Shown: positions 17,075-26,663, counted from the first letter of the stretch. The stretch is DNA of 64,000 bases from Pseudomonas viridiflava (GCF_900601905.1 NZ_UWFA01000170.1:372001-436000); one strand, 5' to 3'. The notes: generated from the letters alone by a model not told the origin. A program made the numbers and translations.

Positions 17075-17794
17075 ATGTCGCTACGCATCTGCATTCTGGA
17101 AACCGACGTCCTGCGCCCCGAACTGGTTGATCAGTATCAGGGCTACGGGCGGATGTTCGAGCGGCTGTTCGCCAGCCAGCCAATTGCAGCGCAGTTCACG
17201 GTCTACAACGTGATGCAGGGCGTCTATCCGCCGCAGGACGAGCGCTTCGATGCCTACCTGGTGACCGGCAGCAAAGCCGATTCATTTGGTACCGATCCAT
17301 GGATCGAAACGCTGAAAATCTATCTGCTTGAGCGCTATCAGCGTGGCGACAAGCTGTTGGGGATCTGCTTTGGTCATCAGTTGCTGGCGTTGCTGCTGGG
17401 TGGCAAAAGCGAGCGGGCCAGCAAAGGCTGGGGCGTGGGGATTCATCACTACGACCTGGCACCCGCGACGCCGTGGATGAGCCCGGCGATGGAAAAACTG
17501 ACTTTGCTGATCAGCCACCAGGATCAAGTGACCGCGCTCCCGGAAAACGCCACGGTGATTGCTTCCAGCGATTTCTGCCCGTTCGCGGCCTACCACATCA
17601 ACGATCAGGTGCTGTGTTTCCAAGGCCACCCGGAGTTTATCCACGACTACTCGCGGACTCTGCTCGACATCCGCCAGCAGTGCCTGGGCGAACAGGTCTA
17701 CCAGACCGGCGTTGCCAGCCTTGATCATGAACACCACGGGAAGACCGTGGCGGAATGGATGATGCGCTTTGTGCAGCACAAGGCCGCGGTCTGA
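17075..17794 (+). CDS. Class I glutamine amidotransferase-like protein
   Basis: This 239-residue protein is a type 1 glutamine amidotransferase domain standing alone. The nucleophilic Cys lies in GICFGHQLLA, the catalytic His-Glu pair in QGHPEF. It resembles GuaA-like amidotransferases that cut glutamine or gamma-glutamyl compounds, so gamma-glutamyl hydrolase activity is also possible. It is 128 bases after the beta-oxidation operon and probably transcribed separately. No partner synthase is adjacent. The ATG at 17075 is preferred because an earlier in-frame start would add unrelated residues. Confidence 0.88.
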   Translation: MSLRICILETDVLRPELVDQYQGYGRMFERLFASQPIAAQFTVYNVMQGVYPPQDERFDAYLVTGSKADSFGTDPWIETLKIYLLERYQRGDKLLGICFGHQLLALLLGGKSERASKGWGVGIHHYDLAPATPWMSPAMEKLTLLISHQDQVTALPENATVIASSDFCPFAAYHINDQVLCFQGHPEFIHDYSRTLLDIRQQCLGEQVYQTGVASLDHEHHGKTVAEWMMRFVQHKAAV

Positions 17795-17985
17795 CGAGCG
17801 TTGCGGGGCCTGTCAGCGTCTTCCCTGCGCATGGCACCAGCTGTCTCGGGGCTGACGCCAAAACTGTGAGACCGTATTTCTCCGGATAGGCTGCATTCCA
17901 GGCGACGATGCCAGGGCAGATGTACTGGCCTCTTCCCGAATGAATCCGGTCCCACAGGATCTGCGTAAATTCAGCGAGTGACGCG

Positions 17986-20370
17986 TTATTGAAGCGCGCG
18001 CTCCGGGATCTCGGCCAACGTCAACGCGCCACGGCTCTTGCCATTGATCCGCAAGGTTCTGGTGTCCGCTCCTTTGAGCGACACCTCAAGCCGTTCCCAG
18101 GCCGGAACAAAACCCCCGGTGCGGGTGAGGTTCACATCAATGAAGTCCGGGCCGTATTCAACGGTCCAGCGGATGGTCAGGCTATTGCCGTTTTGCCATT
18201 CATGGCTGATGCCGTCATCCTCGAACAGAATCCCGCTACAGGATCCGCACGGCGCAGGGAATATCGCCAGTTCGCGATGCCGATCCAGGGAGGCGTCATT
18301 CAGCTTGCAGCACTCGCCGATAGGAATCGCCGCCCCGCCTCGGATCAGCAAGGGCAAGCGTTCCAGCGGGGCCTGCAGAGCAATGTTCTGGCCACCGACA
18401 TACCATTGGCCGGTGTGCCAGTCGCACCAGCCCGTTTCGTTGACCGGCAACCACACCTCACGCTCCCGTGCGCCTTGCTCTACCACGCTGGCGACCAGAA
18501 TATCGCGGCCCAGCAGGAACTCGTCGTTCTCTTCGAATGTCTGCCGGTCATGTTCGTGGTCGAGGAAAGTAGGCCGCAGAATGGGTTCGTCTTCGCAACT
18601 GGCCTGCCAGAGCAAGGTGTAGAAATAGGGCATCAGCCTGTACCTTAGGCGGATAGCGTCACGGACCGCGTCGGTCACCGATGGATGCATCCATGGCTCG
18701 TTCACGGTGCCATCTTCGTTCCACGAGTGGATGGTGAAGCGCGGATGCATCACGCCGTTCTGGACCCAGCGCACAAACAGCTCGGGATCCGGTTTGTTAC
18801 CCGAGAACCCGCCCACGTCGTGGCCGACGTTGTAGAGGCCCGACAGACTCATGCCCAGGCCCATGCGGGTGTTGTAACGCAGCGTGCTCCAGTTGGTCCG
18901 GTTATCACCGCTCCAGGTCTGAACATAACGCTGCATCCCGGCGCACCCTGATCGGGAAATAAGGTAAGGCCGCTCTGTCGGCGAAAACCGCTGTTGCGCC
19001 TCAAGAGACGCTCGCATCATCAACAGCGCCATGACGGGCCGGATGTGTTTGATCGCTATCTCGCGGCCGAACCCGTGGCAGCGGGCTTCGCCATCCCACA
19101 CTTCATATTCGTTGTTGTCGTTCCAGGTGCAGTCGATGCCCATTTCCAGCAGCTGCGAGCTGACGTTTGATTGCCACCAGCGGATGGTGTCCGGGTTGGT
19201 GAAGTCCAGATGGGAGCCTTCGTCGTCCCAGAATACCGAGCGCTCAGGCGACTCGTGTTCCGAATCTGTGATGAACATCTTCTGATCGGCGACTTCGCTG
19301 TAACGCGGGTGGTCCTGCAACAGACACGGCTTGATGTTGGCAATCAGTCTGACCCCGGCATCCCGGTAGGCTGCGGCCAGCGCCTTCGGATCCGGGACTT
19401 TTGCATGGTTCCAGTTGAAAACGTAACGTTTGTCGCCAATCGAGGTGTAACCCGACGACAGTTGAAAGGAGTCGCAGGGAATGTCGTGCTGACGGCACAG
19501 ATCCAGAAACCCGAGCAATTGCTCCTGAGCGTTCTCGGCGTCGGTGTAATGCATGGTCGAGCCGCTGTAGCCCAGGCTCCATTTGGGCAGAAACAAGGTG
19601 CGCCCGGTCAGGCGAACAAAGGCTTTGGTCACGTCGAGAACTCGCGGGCCTGCCAGTACCCAGTAATCGAGATCTCCGGCATCTGCTTTATAACGGCGAT
19701 AGGGGCGGTGATAGTTATCCAGCTCGTTGCCCAGATCAAAGGTGCTGGTGTTCAGGTTGTCGTAGAACATCCCGAAGCTCGCACCTTGCTGATGGGTAAT
19801 GACAAACGGAATGTGTTTGTAAAGCGGGTCGGTGGACGCCGCGTTGTAGCCCATTGCATCGAGATTACGCATCTCGAAACGTCTGCCGGTGCGGTTCAGG
19901 TCACCGGTCTTTTCGCCCAGGCCGTAATAGCGATGTTCAGGTGCGCGTAGCTGGAAATGCTCGACGCCATCACCGTGTGCGTTGAGCGCATAGGCACCGG
20001 TAGGGCGGTCCGAGACCAACGCCTTCCAGTTCACCCCGTCGTGGTATTCCCACTGCAGCCAGAGTGGTTGATGGACGGTCACGCGCAGTTTGCGGGTGGT
20101 GAGGATCAGCCGGTCCTGCTGTTCTTCAAGGTGGTACTCGGGGAGCGAAAAATCGGCGACCGACTCGCGTGAGCGGCCCTGCCATGCAACGTCTTTGTCA
20201 GGCGCAATGCTCCAGGTTCGATCCAGCGCCAACGTGCCGGCGCGCATCAGCAAAACCCGGGCTAACCCATCCTCGAGGATGTAAATCCGAAACAGGTGTC
20301 GGCCCTCGACCAGCAATTGGATGTAGCCCGCTTCTTGAGCCTGTAGCGCCCAGGTCTTGAGTGTCTTCAT
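17986..20370 (-). CDS. Glycoside hydrolase family 31 protein
   Basis: This 794-residue protein is a full-length GH31 enzyme: an N-terminal beta-sandwich, a catalytic barrel (about residues 255-600) and C-terminal beta domains. The likely nucleophile is Asp418 in TWNDNNEYE and the acid/base Asp489 in WSGDNRTNW. Family members are retaining alpha-glucosidases, alpha-xylosidases and relatives. No signal peptide is present, so it should act on an imported alpha-glycoside in the cytoplasm. Its ATG overlaps the stop of the MFS transporter gene (ATGA), so sugar import and hydrolysis are translationally coupled. The substrate is unknown; the sulfoquinovosidase branch is not supported by the overall length. 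Confidence 0.9.
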   Translation of the reverse strand: MKTLKTWALQAQEAGYIQLLVEGRHLFRIYILEDGLARVLLMRAGTLALDRTWSIAPDKDVAWQGRSRESVADFSLPEYHLEEQQDRLILTTRKLRVTVHQPLWLQWEYHDGVNWKALVSDRPTGAYALNAHGDGVEHFQLRAPEHRYYGLGEKTGDLNRTGRRFEMRNLDAMGYNAASTDPLYKHIPFVITHQQGASFGMFYDNLNTSTFDLGNELDNYHRPYRRYKADAGDLDYWVLAGPRVLDVTKAFVRLTGRTLFLPKWSLGYSGSTMHYTDAENAQEQLLGFLDLCRQHDIPCDSFQLSSGYTSIGDKRYVFNWNHAKVPDPKALAAAYRDAGVRLIANIKPCLLQDHPRYSEVADQKMFITDSEHESPERSVFWDDEGSHLDFTNPDTIRWWQSNVSSQLLEMGIDCTWNDNNEYEVWDGEARCHGFGREIAIKHIRPVMALLMMRASLEAQQRFSPTERPYLISRSGCAGMQRYVQTWSGDNRTNWSTLRYNTRMGLGMSLSGLYNVGHDVGGFSGNKPDPELFVRWVQNGVMHPRFTIHSWNEDGTVNEPWMHPSVTDAVRDAIRLRYRLMPYFYTLLWQASCEDEPILRPTFLDHEHDRQTFEENDEFLLGRDILVASVVEQGAREREVWLPVNETGWCDWHTGQWYVGGQNIALQAPLERLPLLIRGGAAIPIGECCKLNDASLDRHRELAIFPAPCGSCSGILFEDDGISHEWQNGNSLTIRWTVEYGPDFIDVNLTRTGGFVPAWERLEVSLKGADTRTLRINGKSRGALTLAEIPERALQ

Positions 20371-21683
20371 TGTGCACGCACCGCTTTAGCGTTGGATCGT
20401 CTGTCTGCAATAAACATGATCATGAAAATTGCCCCGATGAAATCAAAGAGCCCCATGGCAATAAACAATGGGTTGAAGCCTATTTTGTCGACGCTGACAC
20501 CAATGATCAGCGAGAAGATAAAGCTCGCAATCCAGGCGCAGGAACCGCGCATGCCGTTGACCGTGGCCAGCTCATCGCGGTCAAAGGTTTCGACGACCAA
20601 TGCGCTCAACATGCAGGAAATAATTTGATGACCAAACCCACCGACCGAGATCAGAGCGATTGCAATGTAGGGGTCCTTGACCTGAGTCATCACGGCCAGA
20701 GAAAACATCAAAAACGCGCCGGTAATGGAGCTGGCGACAATTGAATTGACCCGGGTGCATTTGAAGATTCGATGGTAGGCGCGGGATAGATAACCACTGG
20801 CAATACTGCCCAGGTCCGCAGCCAGAAAGGGCACCCAGGCAAACAGTACGATCTGCTTGAGGTCCATGCCCCTTTCGTTGGCGAGGTACAACGGCACCCA
20901 GAAACTCATCACCGCCCAGGCGGGCTCGGCCATGAAAGCGGGAAGGGCGATGCCGTAAAACCGCTTGTCCCGGCCGATCTTCTTCAGTGCCTGGAAAAAA
21001 GGCATTTGCTGACCGGTTATTTCGCCGTCTTGCTGGATGTGTTCCTGCTCGGTGGGCGACAGGCGAGGGTGGATATTGGGGGCCTGGTAGAGCCACATCC
21101 ACAGACCTGCCCACACCAGGCCTATGCCGCCTGAAATCAGAAACGCACCCTGCCATCCCAGCGATACATGGGCCAGATAGATGATGGGCGGGGCGAGCAT
21201 GGCGCCCAGCGAAAAACCGACGCCAGCCCAGCCGGCTGCAATAGGTCGTTCCTTTTTGGGAAACCAGTCGCCGATGGCTTTGGCGTTGGCAGGTGTGGCC
21301 GCTGCCTCTGATGCACCCATGAAAAAGCGCAGGATCGCCAGGTGTACCCAACTCGCTGCGCCTGCATGAAGCAGGCACATCACCGACCAGATAACCGCGC
21401 AAATCACGAAGCCAAGCTTAAGCCCGATCGCATCGATCAGCCATCCGCAGATCGGCTGGAACAGTGTGTAAGCCAGTTGAAAAGAAGCGACCACCCACGA
21501 GTATTGTTCAGTGGACATGTTGAACGTGGATTTGAGTTCCGGGGCCAGGATACCCAATGAATTGCGGGTGATGTAATTGACGGTGACGCCCAGCAGAAAC
21601 AGCGAAAGCATCCACCAACGCAGGTGCGGAATGAATTTTCGCTTAGCCAGAACTTGAGCATTGCGGTCGATATCGATAGTCAT
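20367..21683 (-). CDS. MFS transporter, anion:cation symporter (hexuronate ExuT-like) type
   Basis: This 438-residue protein has 12 predicted membrane helices and the major-facilitator signature region (GWLIDAIGLKLGFVIC). The start NYITRNSLGILAPELKSTF and GASEAAATPANAKAIGDWFP are typical of the ACS branch, which imports hexuronates, aldonates or similar organic acids by proton symport. It is the first gene of an operon with the GH31 glycosidase and is divergent from a LacI-type regulator, so it probably imports the glycoside or its acidic form. The ATG at 21683 is used; TTG lies just before it. Confidence 0.9.
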   Translation of the reverse strand: MTIDIDRNAQVLAKRKFIPHLRWWMLSLFLLGVTVNYITRNSLGILAPELKSTFNMSTEQYSWVVASFQLAYTLFQPICGWLIDAIGLKLGFVICAVIWSVMCLLHAGAASWVHLAILRFFMGASEAAATPANAKAIGDWFPKKERPIAAGWAGVGFSLGAMLAPPIIYLAHVSLGWQGAFLISGGIGLVWAGLWMWLYQAPNIHPRLSPTEQEHIQQDGEITGQQMPFFQALKKIGRDKRFYGIALPAFMAEPAWAVMSFWVPLYLANERGMDLKQIVLFAWVPFLAADLGSIASGYLSRAYHRIFKCTRVNSIVASSITGAFLMFSLAVMTQVKDPYIAIALISVGGFGHQIISCMLSALVVETFDRDELATVNGMRGSCAWIASFIFSLIIGVSVDKIGFNPLFIAMGLFDFIGAIFMIMFIADRRSNAKAVRAQ

Positions 21684-21776
21684 CAATTCTTCGCCTGTGC
21701 CGGGTTTCCCGACGTTTTGTTTTTATTTGAGACTCAACGCTATGGCACCGGGGGATGATTCGTACAGGCTTAACGA

Positions 21777-21790
21777 TGTAAAAAATTACA
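21777..21790. promoter_or_regulatory. Candidate LacI-type operator 1
   Basis: TGTAA-AAAA-TTACA is a perfect inverted repeat with five-base arms in the divergent promoter region of the transporter operon and the lacI-type gene. It probably binds that regulator. Confidence 0.4.
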
Positions 21791-21852
21791 CATTTAACCG
21801 AGTTTATTGCTGTGGATGCAGGCGGCGCTAGGTCACAGGCACTTTTTCTGCT

Positions 21853-21868
21853 ATGAAAGCTTTTACAT
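21853..21868. promoter_or_regulatory. Candidate LacI-type operator 2
   Basis: ATGAAAGCTTTTACAT contains the AAAGCTTT palindrome typical of LacI/GalR operators and lies 26 bases before the regulator's GTG start, where binding would give autorepression. Confidence 0.4.
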
Positions 21869-21893
21869 AAATTGTCTCAATGGATGAGTCGCC

Positions 21894-22961
21894 GTGGGCA
21901 AGTTACGCATCACCGAAATCGCCGCACAAACCGGACTGTCGATAGCAACAGTCTCCCGAGTGCTGGCTGGGAAATCGAATACCAGCGCGGCGACCAGGCA
22001 GAAGGTGTTATTGGCGGCGCGTCAGCAGGGCGTCATGGAGGGGCTCGCCAATGGCCGATTCCTGCTCAACGGCCTGACCATTTTCGCACCCTCGCGCGCC
22101 TTCAACGTGCGCTCGGACATCTTCTACAACAAGGTGATTCAAGGCATCACACAGGCGGTTGCGGCCCATGATGTCCGGGTTCGCTATTGCGAACTCGAAG
22201 AGGTCGACAGCGACGCGGCGTTGTTTCTGGAAAAGATCAATCAGAAAGACACCGATGCGGCGATCCTGATCGGGATTGATGATCCGCATATTCACCAACT
22301 GGCCGCAGACCTCAGCAAGCCGGCGGTACTGATCAATTGCATTGATCGCAGCATGCGCCTGCCATCCATTTCACCTGACCACTTTTTGATCGGTCACTTC
22401 TCGATCAACCATCTGTTTCAGATGGGCCATCGACAGGTCCTCACGCTGCAGTGTCTCAGGCGCTACACGATGGACCTGCGGATGCGCGGTATCCGAGAGG
22501 CGTGGAAGGAGCAGAATCTGGAGTTTGTCGAAGCCAGGCATCAGATCATCACCGAAGGCTTCGGCAGTGCCGAATCGGAATCTCGGGTGGCGGCTTTCAT
22601 GGACAATTGCCTTCCCGAAGACCGGCCTACCGCCATTCTCGCCGGGGGCGACTTCATGGCTGCCGGTGCGGTTAAAGCGCTGCAGCGTGCTGGCTTGCGG
22701 GTGCCGCAGGACGTTTCGGTGATGAGCATGGATGGATTCAACCTGGCCGACATCAACGACATACCGCTGACCACGCTCCACGTCCCGCGCGATGAGTTGG
22801 GTGCCGAAGCGATCAGGGTCCTGAGGCAGCGGCTGTTCGAACCGCGATCCCCTTGCGGCAATCTGCTGCTGGGTGGGCAACTCATCACCGGCAGCTCAGT
22901 GCGACGCATCAAACACAGCGCCCGACAGACACCGGTGTATCAGAAGATTATTTATGATTGA
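21894..22961 (+). CDS. LacI-family transcriptional regulator
   Basis: This 355-residue regulator has an N-terminal LacI helix-turn-helix (ITEIAAQTGLSIATVSRVLA, residues about 6-25) and a periplasmic-binding-protein-like sensor domain (about 65-340) that should bind a sugar. The GTG at 21894 is the start that keeps the usual spacing before the helix-turn-helix. It is divergent from the MFS-GH31 operon, with two palindromes in the 210-base gap, so it most likely represses that operon until its inducer, probably the imported glycoside or a breakdown product, is present. Confidence 0.9.
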   Translation: MGKLRITEIAAQTGLSIATVSRVLAGKSNTSAATRQKVLLAARQQGVMEGLANGRFLLNGLTIFAPSRAFNVRSDIFYNKVIQGITQAVAAHDVRVRYCELEEVDSDAALFLEKINQKDTDAAILIGIDDPHIHQLAADLSKPAVLINCIDRSMRLPSISPDHFLIGHFSINHLFQMGHRQVLTLQCLRRYTMDLRMRGIREAWKEQNLEFVEARHQIITEGFGSAESESRVAAFMDNCLPEDRPTAILAGGDFMAAGAVKALQRAGLRVPQDVSVMSMDGFNLADINDIPLTTLHVPRDELGAEAIRVLRQRLFEPRSPCGNLLLGGQLITGSSVRRIKHSARQTPVYQKIIYD

Positions 22962-23073
22962 TGCATCGGCACGCCGATCCACTTCGGCTAGACAGCAGTG
23001 GGAGGCTGCGCGATGAGTCAGGCATACCGCATTCGCTGCTTCCGCCAAAGCCTCCAAAGCCGTGTTGACCGTG

Positions 23074-24045
23074 CTACAACCACCCCGAGCGCTTGAAGCT
23101 GGCGAACAGCGCGCCGCAGCCGCCGACGATGACGCCCAGCACCACGTAATAGCCGTAATGCCAGGTCAGCTCCGGCATGTTTTCGAAGTTCATGCCGTAG
23201 ATGCCCGCGATGGCGGTCGGGAAGGCGAGGATCGCCGCCCAGGCAGCGAACTTGCGTTGCACCAGGCTCTGCCGCGACGACTCCAGCAGCAAGCCGATTT
23301 CGATGGTCTGGCTGGCGATATCGCGCAGGTTGCCCAGGTCCTCCATCTGCCGTTTGACGTGAATTTCCACGTCGCGAAAGTACGGCCGCATGTTTTTGTC
23401 GATGAACGGAAAGTTGAGCTTTTGCAGCTCCTCTCCCACTTCGACCATGGGCGCAACGTAGCGCCACAAGCGCAGCAGGTCCCGACGCAGGCTGTGAATG
23501 CGCTGAATATCGCTTTCTTTCAGCGCCCCGTTGAGCACGCTGTGCTCCAGCTCTTCAAGTTCACAATGAATGGCTTCGGTCACGGGTTGATAATTTTCGG
23601 TGACGAAATCCAGCAGCGCATACAGGACAAAGTCCTCGCCATGCTCAAGCAGCAGTGGTCTGGCCTCACAACGCTGGCGCACCAGGCCATAGGACTTGGA
23701 GTGGCCATTGCGCGAAGTAATGATGTAACCCTTGCCCGCGAAAATGTGGGTTTCGATGAACACCAGCTTGCCGTTTTCGCGCACGGGCGCATAGGTCACG
23801 ATGAACAGCGCATCGCCAAAGGTTTCCAGTTTCGGCCGGCTGTGCACTTCCAGCGCATCTTCCAGGGCCAGCTCATGCAGGTTGAATTGCTGCTTCAGGC
23901 TGGCCAGCTCGCTGGCGCTGGGCTGCTCCAGCCCTATCCAGACAAAATGCCCAGGCTTTGCCGCCCAGGCGGCACCTTCTTCGAGGCTGATGTCAGTGAC
24001 TTTTTTGCCTGCGCTGTAAACCGCAGCTGCGACGACTCGGCCCAT
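23074..24045 (-). CDS. corA: CorA-family divalent metal ion transporter
   Basis: This 323-residue inner-membrane channel has a long cytoplasmic N-terminal domain (residues 1-255) and two C-terminal helices. The GMN signature of CorA channels is seen in IYGMNFENMPEL after the first helix. Members move Mg2+, Co2+ or Ni2+; this one, with its extended helical stalk (RQMEDLGNLRDIASQTIEIG), is of the ZntB/CorA-like type and could export or import zinc. It is the first of a minus-strand run of genes but is separated by 125 bases from the crotonase gene. Confidence 0.88.
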   Translation of the reverse strand: MGRVVAAAVYSAGKKVTDISLEEGAAWAAKPGHFVWIGLEQPSASELASLKQQFNLHELALEDALEVHSRPKLETFGDALFIVTYAPVRENGKLVFIETHIFAGKGYIITSRNGHSKSYGLVRQRCEARPLLLEHGEDFVLYALLDFVTENYQPVTEAIHCELEELEHSVLNGALKESDIQRIHSLRRDLLRLWRYVAPMVEVGEELQKLNFPFIDKNMRPYFRDVEIHVKRQMEDLGNLRDIASQTIEIGLLLESSRQSLVQRKFAAWAAILAFPTAIAGIYGMNFENMPELTWHYGYYVVLGVIVGGCGALFASFKRSGWL

Positions 24046-24170
24046 ATTGGCTTCACTTCTTGAGGGTGGCGGGCGCCCGAATGCCGGGCCTGGTGATCAG
24101 AGTCGGTAAACCGCGGCGAGTTCGCTGACAGCAGCTCAACAGGTTGGGCCGCTCCAGGTGCCGACGGGCG

Positions 24171-24863
24171 TCAGCTGAAGCCATGATGCTGATCGGCCTC
24201 GATAGCAGCGTCCAGTGTGTCGAGCAGCGCTTTGCGCACTTTCAGCTTGGTGTGCTTGTGGGCGTTCATGTTGATTTTCTTCAACTGTTGCGCGGCGTCG
24301 CGGGCCGCTTGCGGCAGTTCTTCGACACTGACCAGTTTGTCCAGGAAGCCTGCGTTGACCGCATCTGCAGGCGTGAACATTTCACCATTGATCACCGAGC
24401 GATGGAACGCTGACTTGCGCAGCCGATCGCGGGCCAGCTCGATGCCGACATGGTGCATGGTCATGCCAATCTGCACTTCGTTCAGGCCAATACTGAACGG
24501 GCCTTCGACACCAATCCGGTAGTCGGCAGACAGCAACAGGAAAGCACCTTTGGCCACGGCGTGCCCCGGGCAGGCAATGATAATCGGGAAGGGGTGAGCG
24601 AGCATGCGCCGCGCCAGCGTGGAACCTTCCTTCACCAGACTGATGGCCGCTTCGGCGCTGGAGGTCATGACCTTGAGGTCGTAACCCCCAGACAGGATGC
24701 CGGGCTGCCCGGTGATGATCACTACCGCACGGTCTTTCTGCGCCTGGTCCAGTGCAGCGTTGAACGCCGCCACCACCGCAGGTGAAATCGCATTGACCTT
24801 GCCATTGTTCAGGGTCAGGGTGGCAATGCCATCGTCCAGTTGGTAAGAGAGCAGATCACTCAT
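24171..24863 (-). CDS. Crotonase/enoyl-CoA hydratase family protein
   Basis: This 230-residue protein is a compact crotonase-fold enzyme. The oxyanion-hole stretch ILSGGYDLKVM and the second glycine region AKGAFLLLSADYRIG are present. The usual first catalytic Glu of hydratases is not obvious in HAVAKGAFLLL, while NEVQIGMTM supplies the second position, so it may not be a hydratase; isomerase or hydrolase activity is possible. It is short for the family (about 260). The product and pathway are not indicated by its neighbours. Confidence 0.82.
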   Translation of the reverse strand: MSDLLSYQLDDGIATLTLNNGKVNAISPAVVAAFNAALDQAQKDRAVVIITGQPGILSGGYDLKVMTSSAEAAISLVKEGSTLARRMLAHPFPIIIACPGHAVAKGAFLLLSADYRIGVEGPFSIGLNEVQIGMTMHHVGIELARDRLRKSAFHRSVINGEMFTPADAVNAGFLDKLVSVEELPQAARDAAQQLKKINMNAHKHTKLKVRKALLDTLDAAIEADQHHGFS

Positions 24864-24945
24864 GGCAGGATTCCTTGTGATTGAAGTGGGCAGACGTTAC
24901 TCACCCCACGCAAGGAGGTAAAGCGATGACTGCTGGGTCAGATTT

Positions 24946-25635
24946 TTACCTGGGTAAATGGATCGCTGGCAGCAACTGAACAGCCCCTCGGCCACTGAAC
25001 AACGCGACTTTGCCCACCACGTCGATGTGCACTTCGCTGAAATGCATGGCGAGGGCAGTGCGCAGCGCATCGACCGTATCACTGCGATTGCCGAAAATGC
25101 CCTTGCGGTTGTAGACCTCCATCAGCTTGCGGCCAAACCCGTTATGACCTGCGGTGTCGCCGAGAATCGTCGCGCCGAACAACACTCCGTCCGCCTTGAG
25201 GCACGGTTTAAGGTTGGCGAACACTGCGGCCTTGTCGCTCATGGTGCCCGGCAGGCAATGCAACAGATAGAACAGCGATATCGAGTCGTAACGCCGGGCG
25301 TGTTCTGCGGGCAGTGGCAGGAACACGTCATGGCGCAGGGTTTGAGTGTCGGCCCGGCCAAAGCGCTGTTTTGCCGCCTGCAGACTGCTGGGGTTCAGAT
25401 CCAGCAGGGTGACCTGGGTGGTGTCGGGCAGGCCTGCATGAGCCAGGTAATAACCCGTGCCAACGCCCACGTCCAGATGCTGTCGGCCAACGTTGCGGTC
25501 GAAAAACGGCTGTAGGATGTCGCGGGTAGGGCACTGCCAGGCGAAACGGTTGGAAATGCCCAGCACCCAGGCGTCGTACAGCTTCAAGGTCAGCGGCGAA
25601 TAGACCGCCGCCCCAGCTTCTGAAGAGGCAACCAT
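24946..25635 (-). CDS. Class I SAM-dependent methyltransferase
   Basis: This 229-residue protein has the Rossmann-like methyltransferase fold. The SAM-binding motif I is LDVGVGTGYYLA (about residue 54), followed by the acidic motif II end LLDLNPSSLQ. The N terminus (SPLTLKLYDAWVLGISN) is typical of small-molecule methyltransferases of the type often found near lipid or quinone genes. No substrate can be assigned. It starts six bases after the stop of the small acidic protein gene 25642-25935, so the two probably form an operon. Confidence 0.85.
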   Translation of the reverse strand: MVASSEAGAAVYSPLTLKLYDAWVLGISNRFAWQCPTRDILQPFFDRNVGRQHLDVGVGTGYYLAHAGLPDTTQVTLLDLNPSSLQAAKQRFGRADTQTLRHDVFLPLPAEHARRYDSISLFYLLHCLPGTMSDKAAVFANLKPCLKADGVLFGATILGDTAGHNGFGRKLMEVYNRKGIFGNRSDTVDALRTALAMHFSEVHIDVVGKVALFSGRGAVQLLPAIHLPR

Positions 25636-25641
25636 GGGCGC

Positions 25642-25935
25642 TTACTCCTCGATTTCATTCAGCTCGCAGTATTCAGCCCACTCCATGCCCAGGGTTTCGG
25701 CGACCTGCCGATGAGCTTCCAGACGCATGGCTTTGAGCTGCTCCGGGTTTTCGGCGATCAGCTCCAGCGCCAGTTCCCAGGGTTCGATGCCCTGATCTTC
25801 GGCTTCGTCTTCAAATGCCCATTTGGTCTGATCCAGCTGCTCCTTGGCGCTCAGGTCTTTGATCTCTTCGCGCAAGCCCGGATTGGTCTGCAGATACTTG
25901 GCCAGGGCAACATCGTTCCATTCAAGCAGGTTCAT
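25642..25935 (-). CDS. Conserved hypothetical acidic protein (DUF6388-like)
   Basis: This 97-residue helical, acidic protein (MNLLEWNDVALAKYLQTNPG...) ends in QVAETLGMEWAEYCELNEIE. The general pattern resembles small pseudomonad proteins listed under DUF6388, but I am not certain. GGAG six bases before the ATG at 25935 sets the start. It probably shares a transcript with the methyltransferase gene, whose start lies six bases after its stop. The function is unknown. Confidence 0.72.
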   Translation of the reverse strand: MNLLEWNDVALAKYLQTNPGLREEIKDLSAKEQLDQTKWAFEDEAEDQGIEPWELALELIAENPEQLKAMRLEAHRQVAETLGMEWAEYCELNEIEE

Positions 25936-26090
25936 GTAGTTCTCCGGCAGCTGTGGAGCGAGGTGAATCATCTCTGCACCCGCAGGTGACAGGACAACAG
26001 GAGGCGCGATTGTGCGGGATACAAGGTTGAGGTGCCAGTGCCGCTGGCCCATTGTCGCTGTGAGAACTTTCCGTTATTGCCTGGCACAGG

Positions 26091-26282
26091 TTAACCGGCA
26101 GCCAGCGCCATTCTCAGCGCCACGGCCGACTCGAGCAGCTTGTGTGCCTGCAGGGCCACGCTGGCGGCCAGCTCTTCATGGCCTGCGTCCTTGAGCATGA
26201 CCACAAGATCAAGCAGCTTGCCGACTTCGGTCTCGATGTTACGAATCGAGTCTGTAATCTGGTACCGGGCTGAATGTGCCAT
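26091..26282 (-). CDS. Small conserved helical protein
   Basis: This 63-residue protein (MAHSARYQITDSIRNIETEV...) looks like one helical hairpin with heptad-like leucines; I do not recognise a named family. GGAG nine bases before the ATG at 26282 supports the start. It lies 155 bases upstream of the acidic protein gene on the same strand and could be the first gene of that transcript. Confidence 0.65.
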   Translation of the reverse strand: MAHSARYQITDSIRNIETEVGKLLDLVVMLKDAGHEELAASVALQAHKLLESAVALRMALAAG

Positions 26283-26521
26283 CGTCGTTCTCTCCACTGC
26301 GTCAGCCGCGCACAATATAGAACAATCGGCGCCAGGGTAGAACGCCACACCTTTGCGATCCTCCTTAATAGGCCTCGTTGAGCAGCCCGCCACTTCGACG
26401 GCAAACCGGCAAGCAAAGGTTCTTGCTTAAGCGCATGAATATTCTGAAAAAAACCTTTGCGTTCGGCAAAGCTTTGAACTACATTAGCGCGCCTCGACAG
26501 ACCAACGGTGTGACGAGATAC

Positions 26522-26611
26522 GGTGAAGTGTCCGAGTGGCTTAAGGAGCACGCCTGGAAAGTGTGTATACAAGAAATTGTATCGAGAGTTCGAATCTCTC
26601 CTTCACCGCCA
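26522..26611 (+). tRNA. serX: tRNA-Ser (anticodon GGA)
   Basis: This 90-base tRNA has acceptor arms GGTGAAG and CTTCACC, a G discriminator and an encoded CCA end. The anticodon loop CTGGAAA carries GGA, which reads TCC and TCT codons. The long variable arm is as expected for a class II serine tRNA, and the T loop GTTCGAATC is intact. A strong terminator follows 15 bases later. Confidence 0.95.
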
Positions 26612-26626
26612 AATTCGATGCAAACG

Positions 26627-26663
26627 AAACCCCTGAGATTTCTTGTGAATCTCAGGGGTTTTT
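26627..26663 (+). terminator. Rho-independent terminator after tRNA-Ser
   Basis: AAACCCCTGAGATT pairs with AATCTCAGGGGTTT across a seven-base loop, followed by T residues; this is one of the strongest hairpins in the window. Confidence 0.93.
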
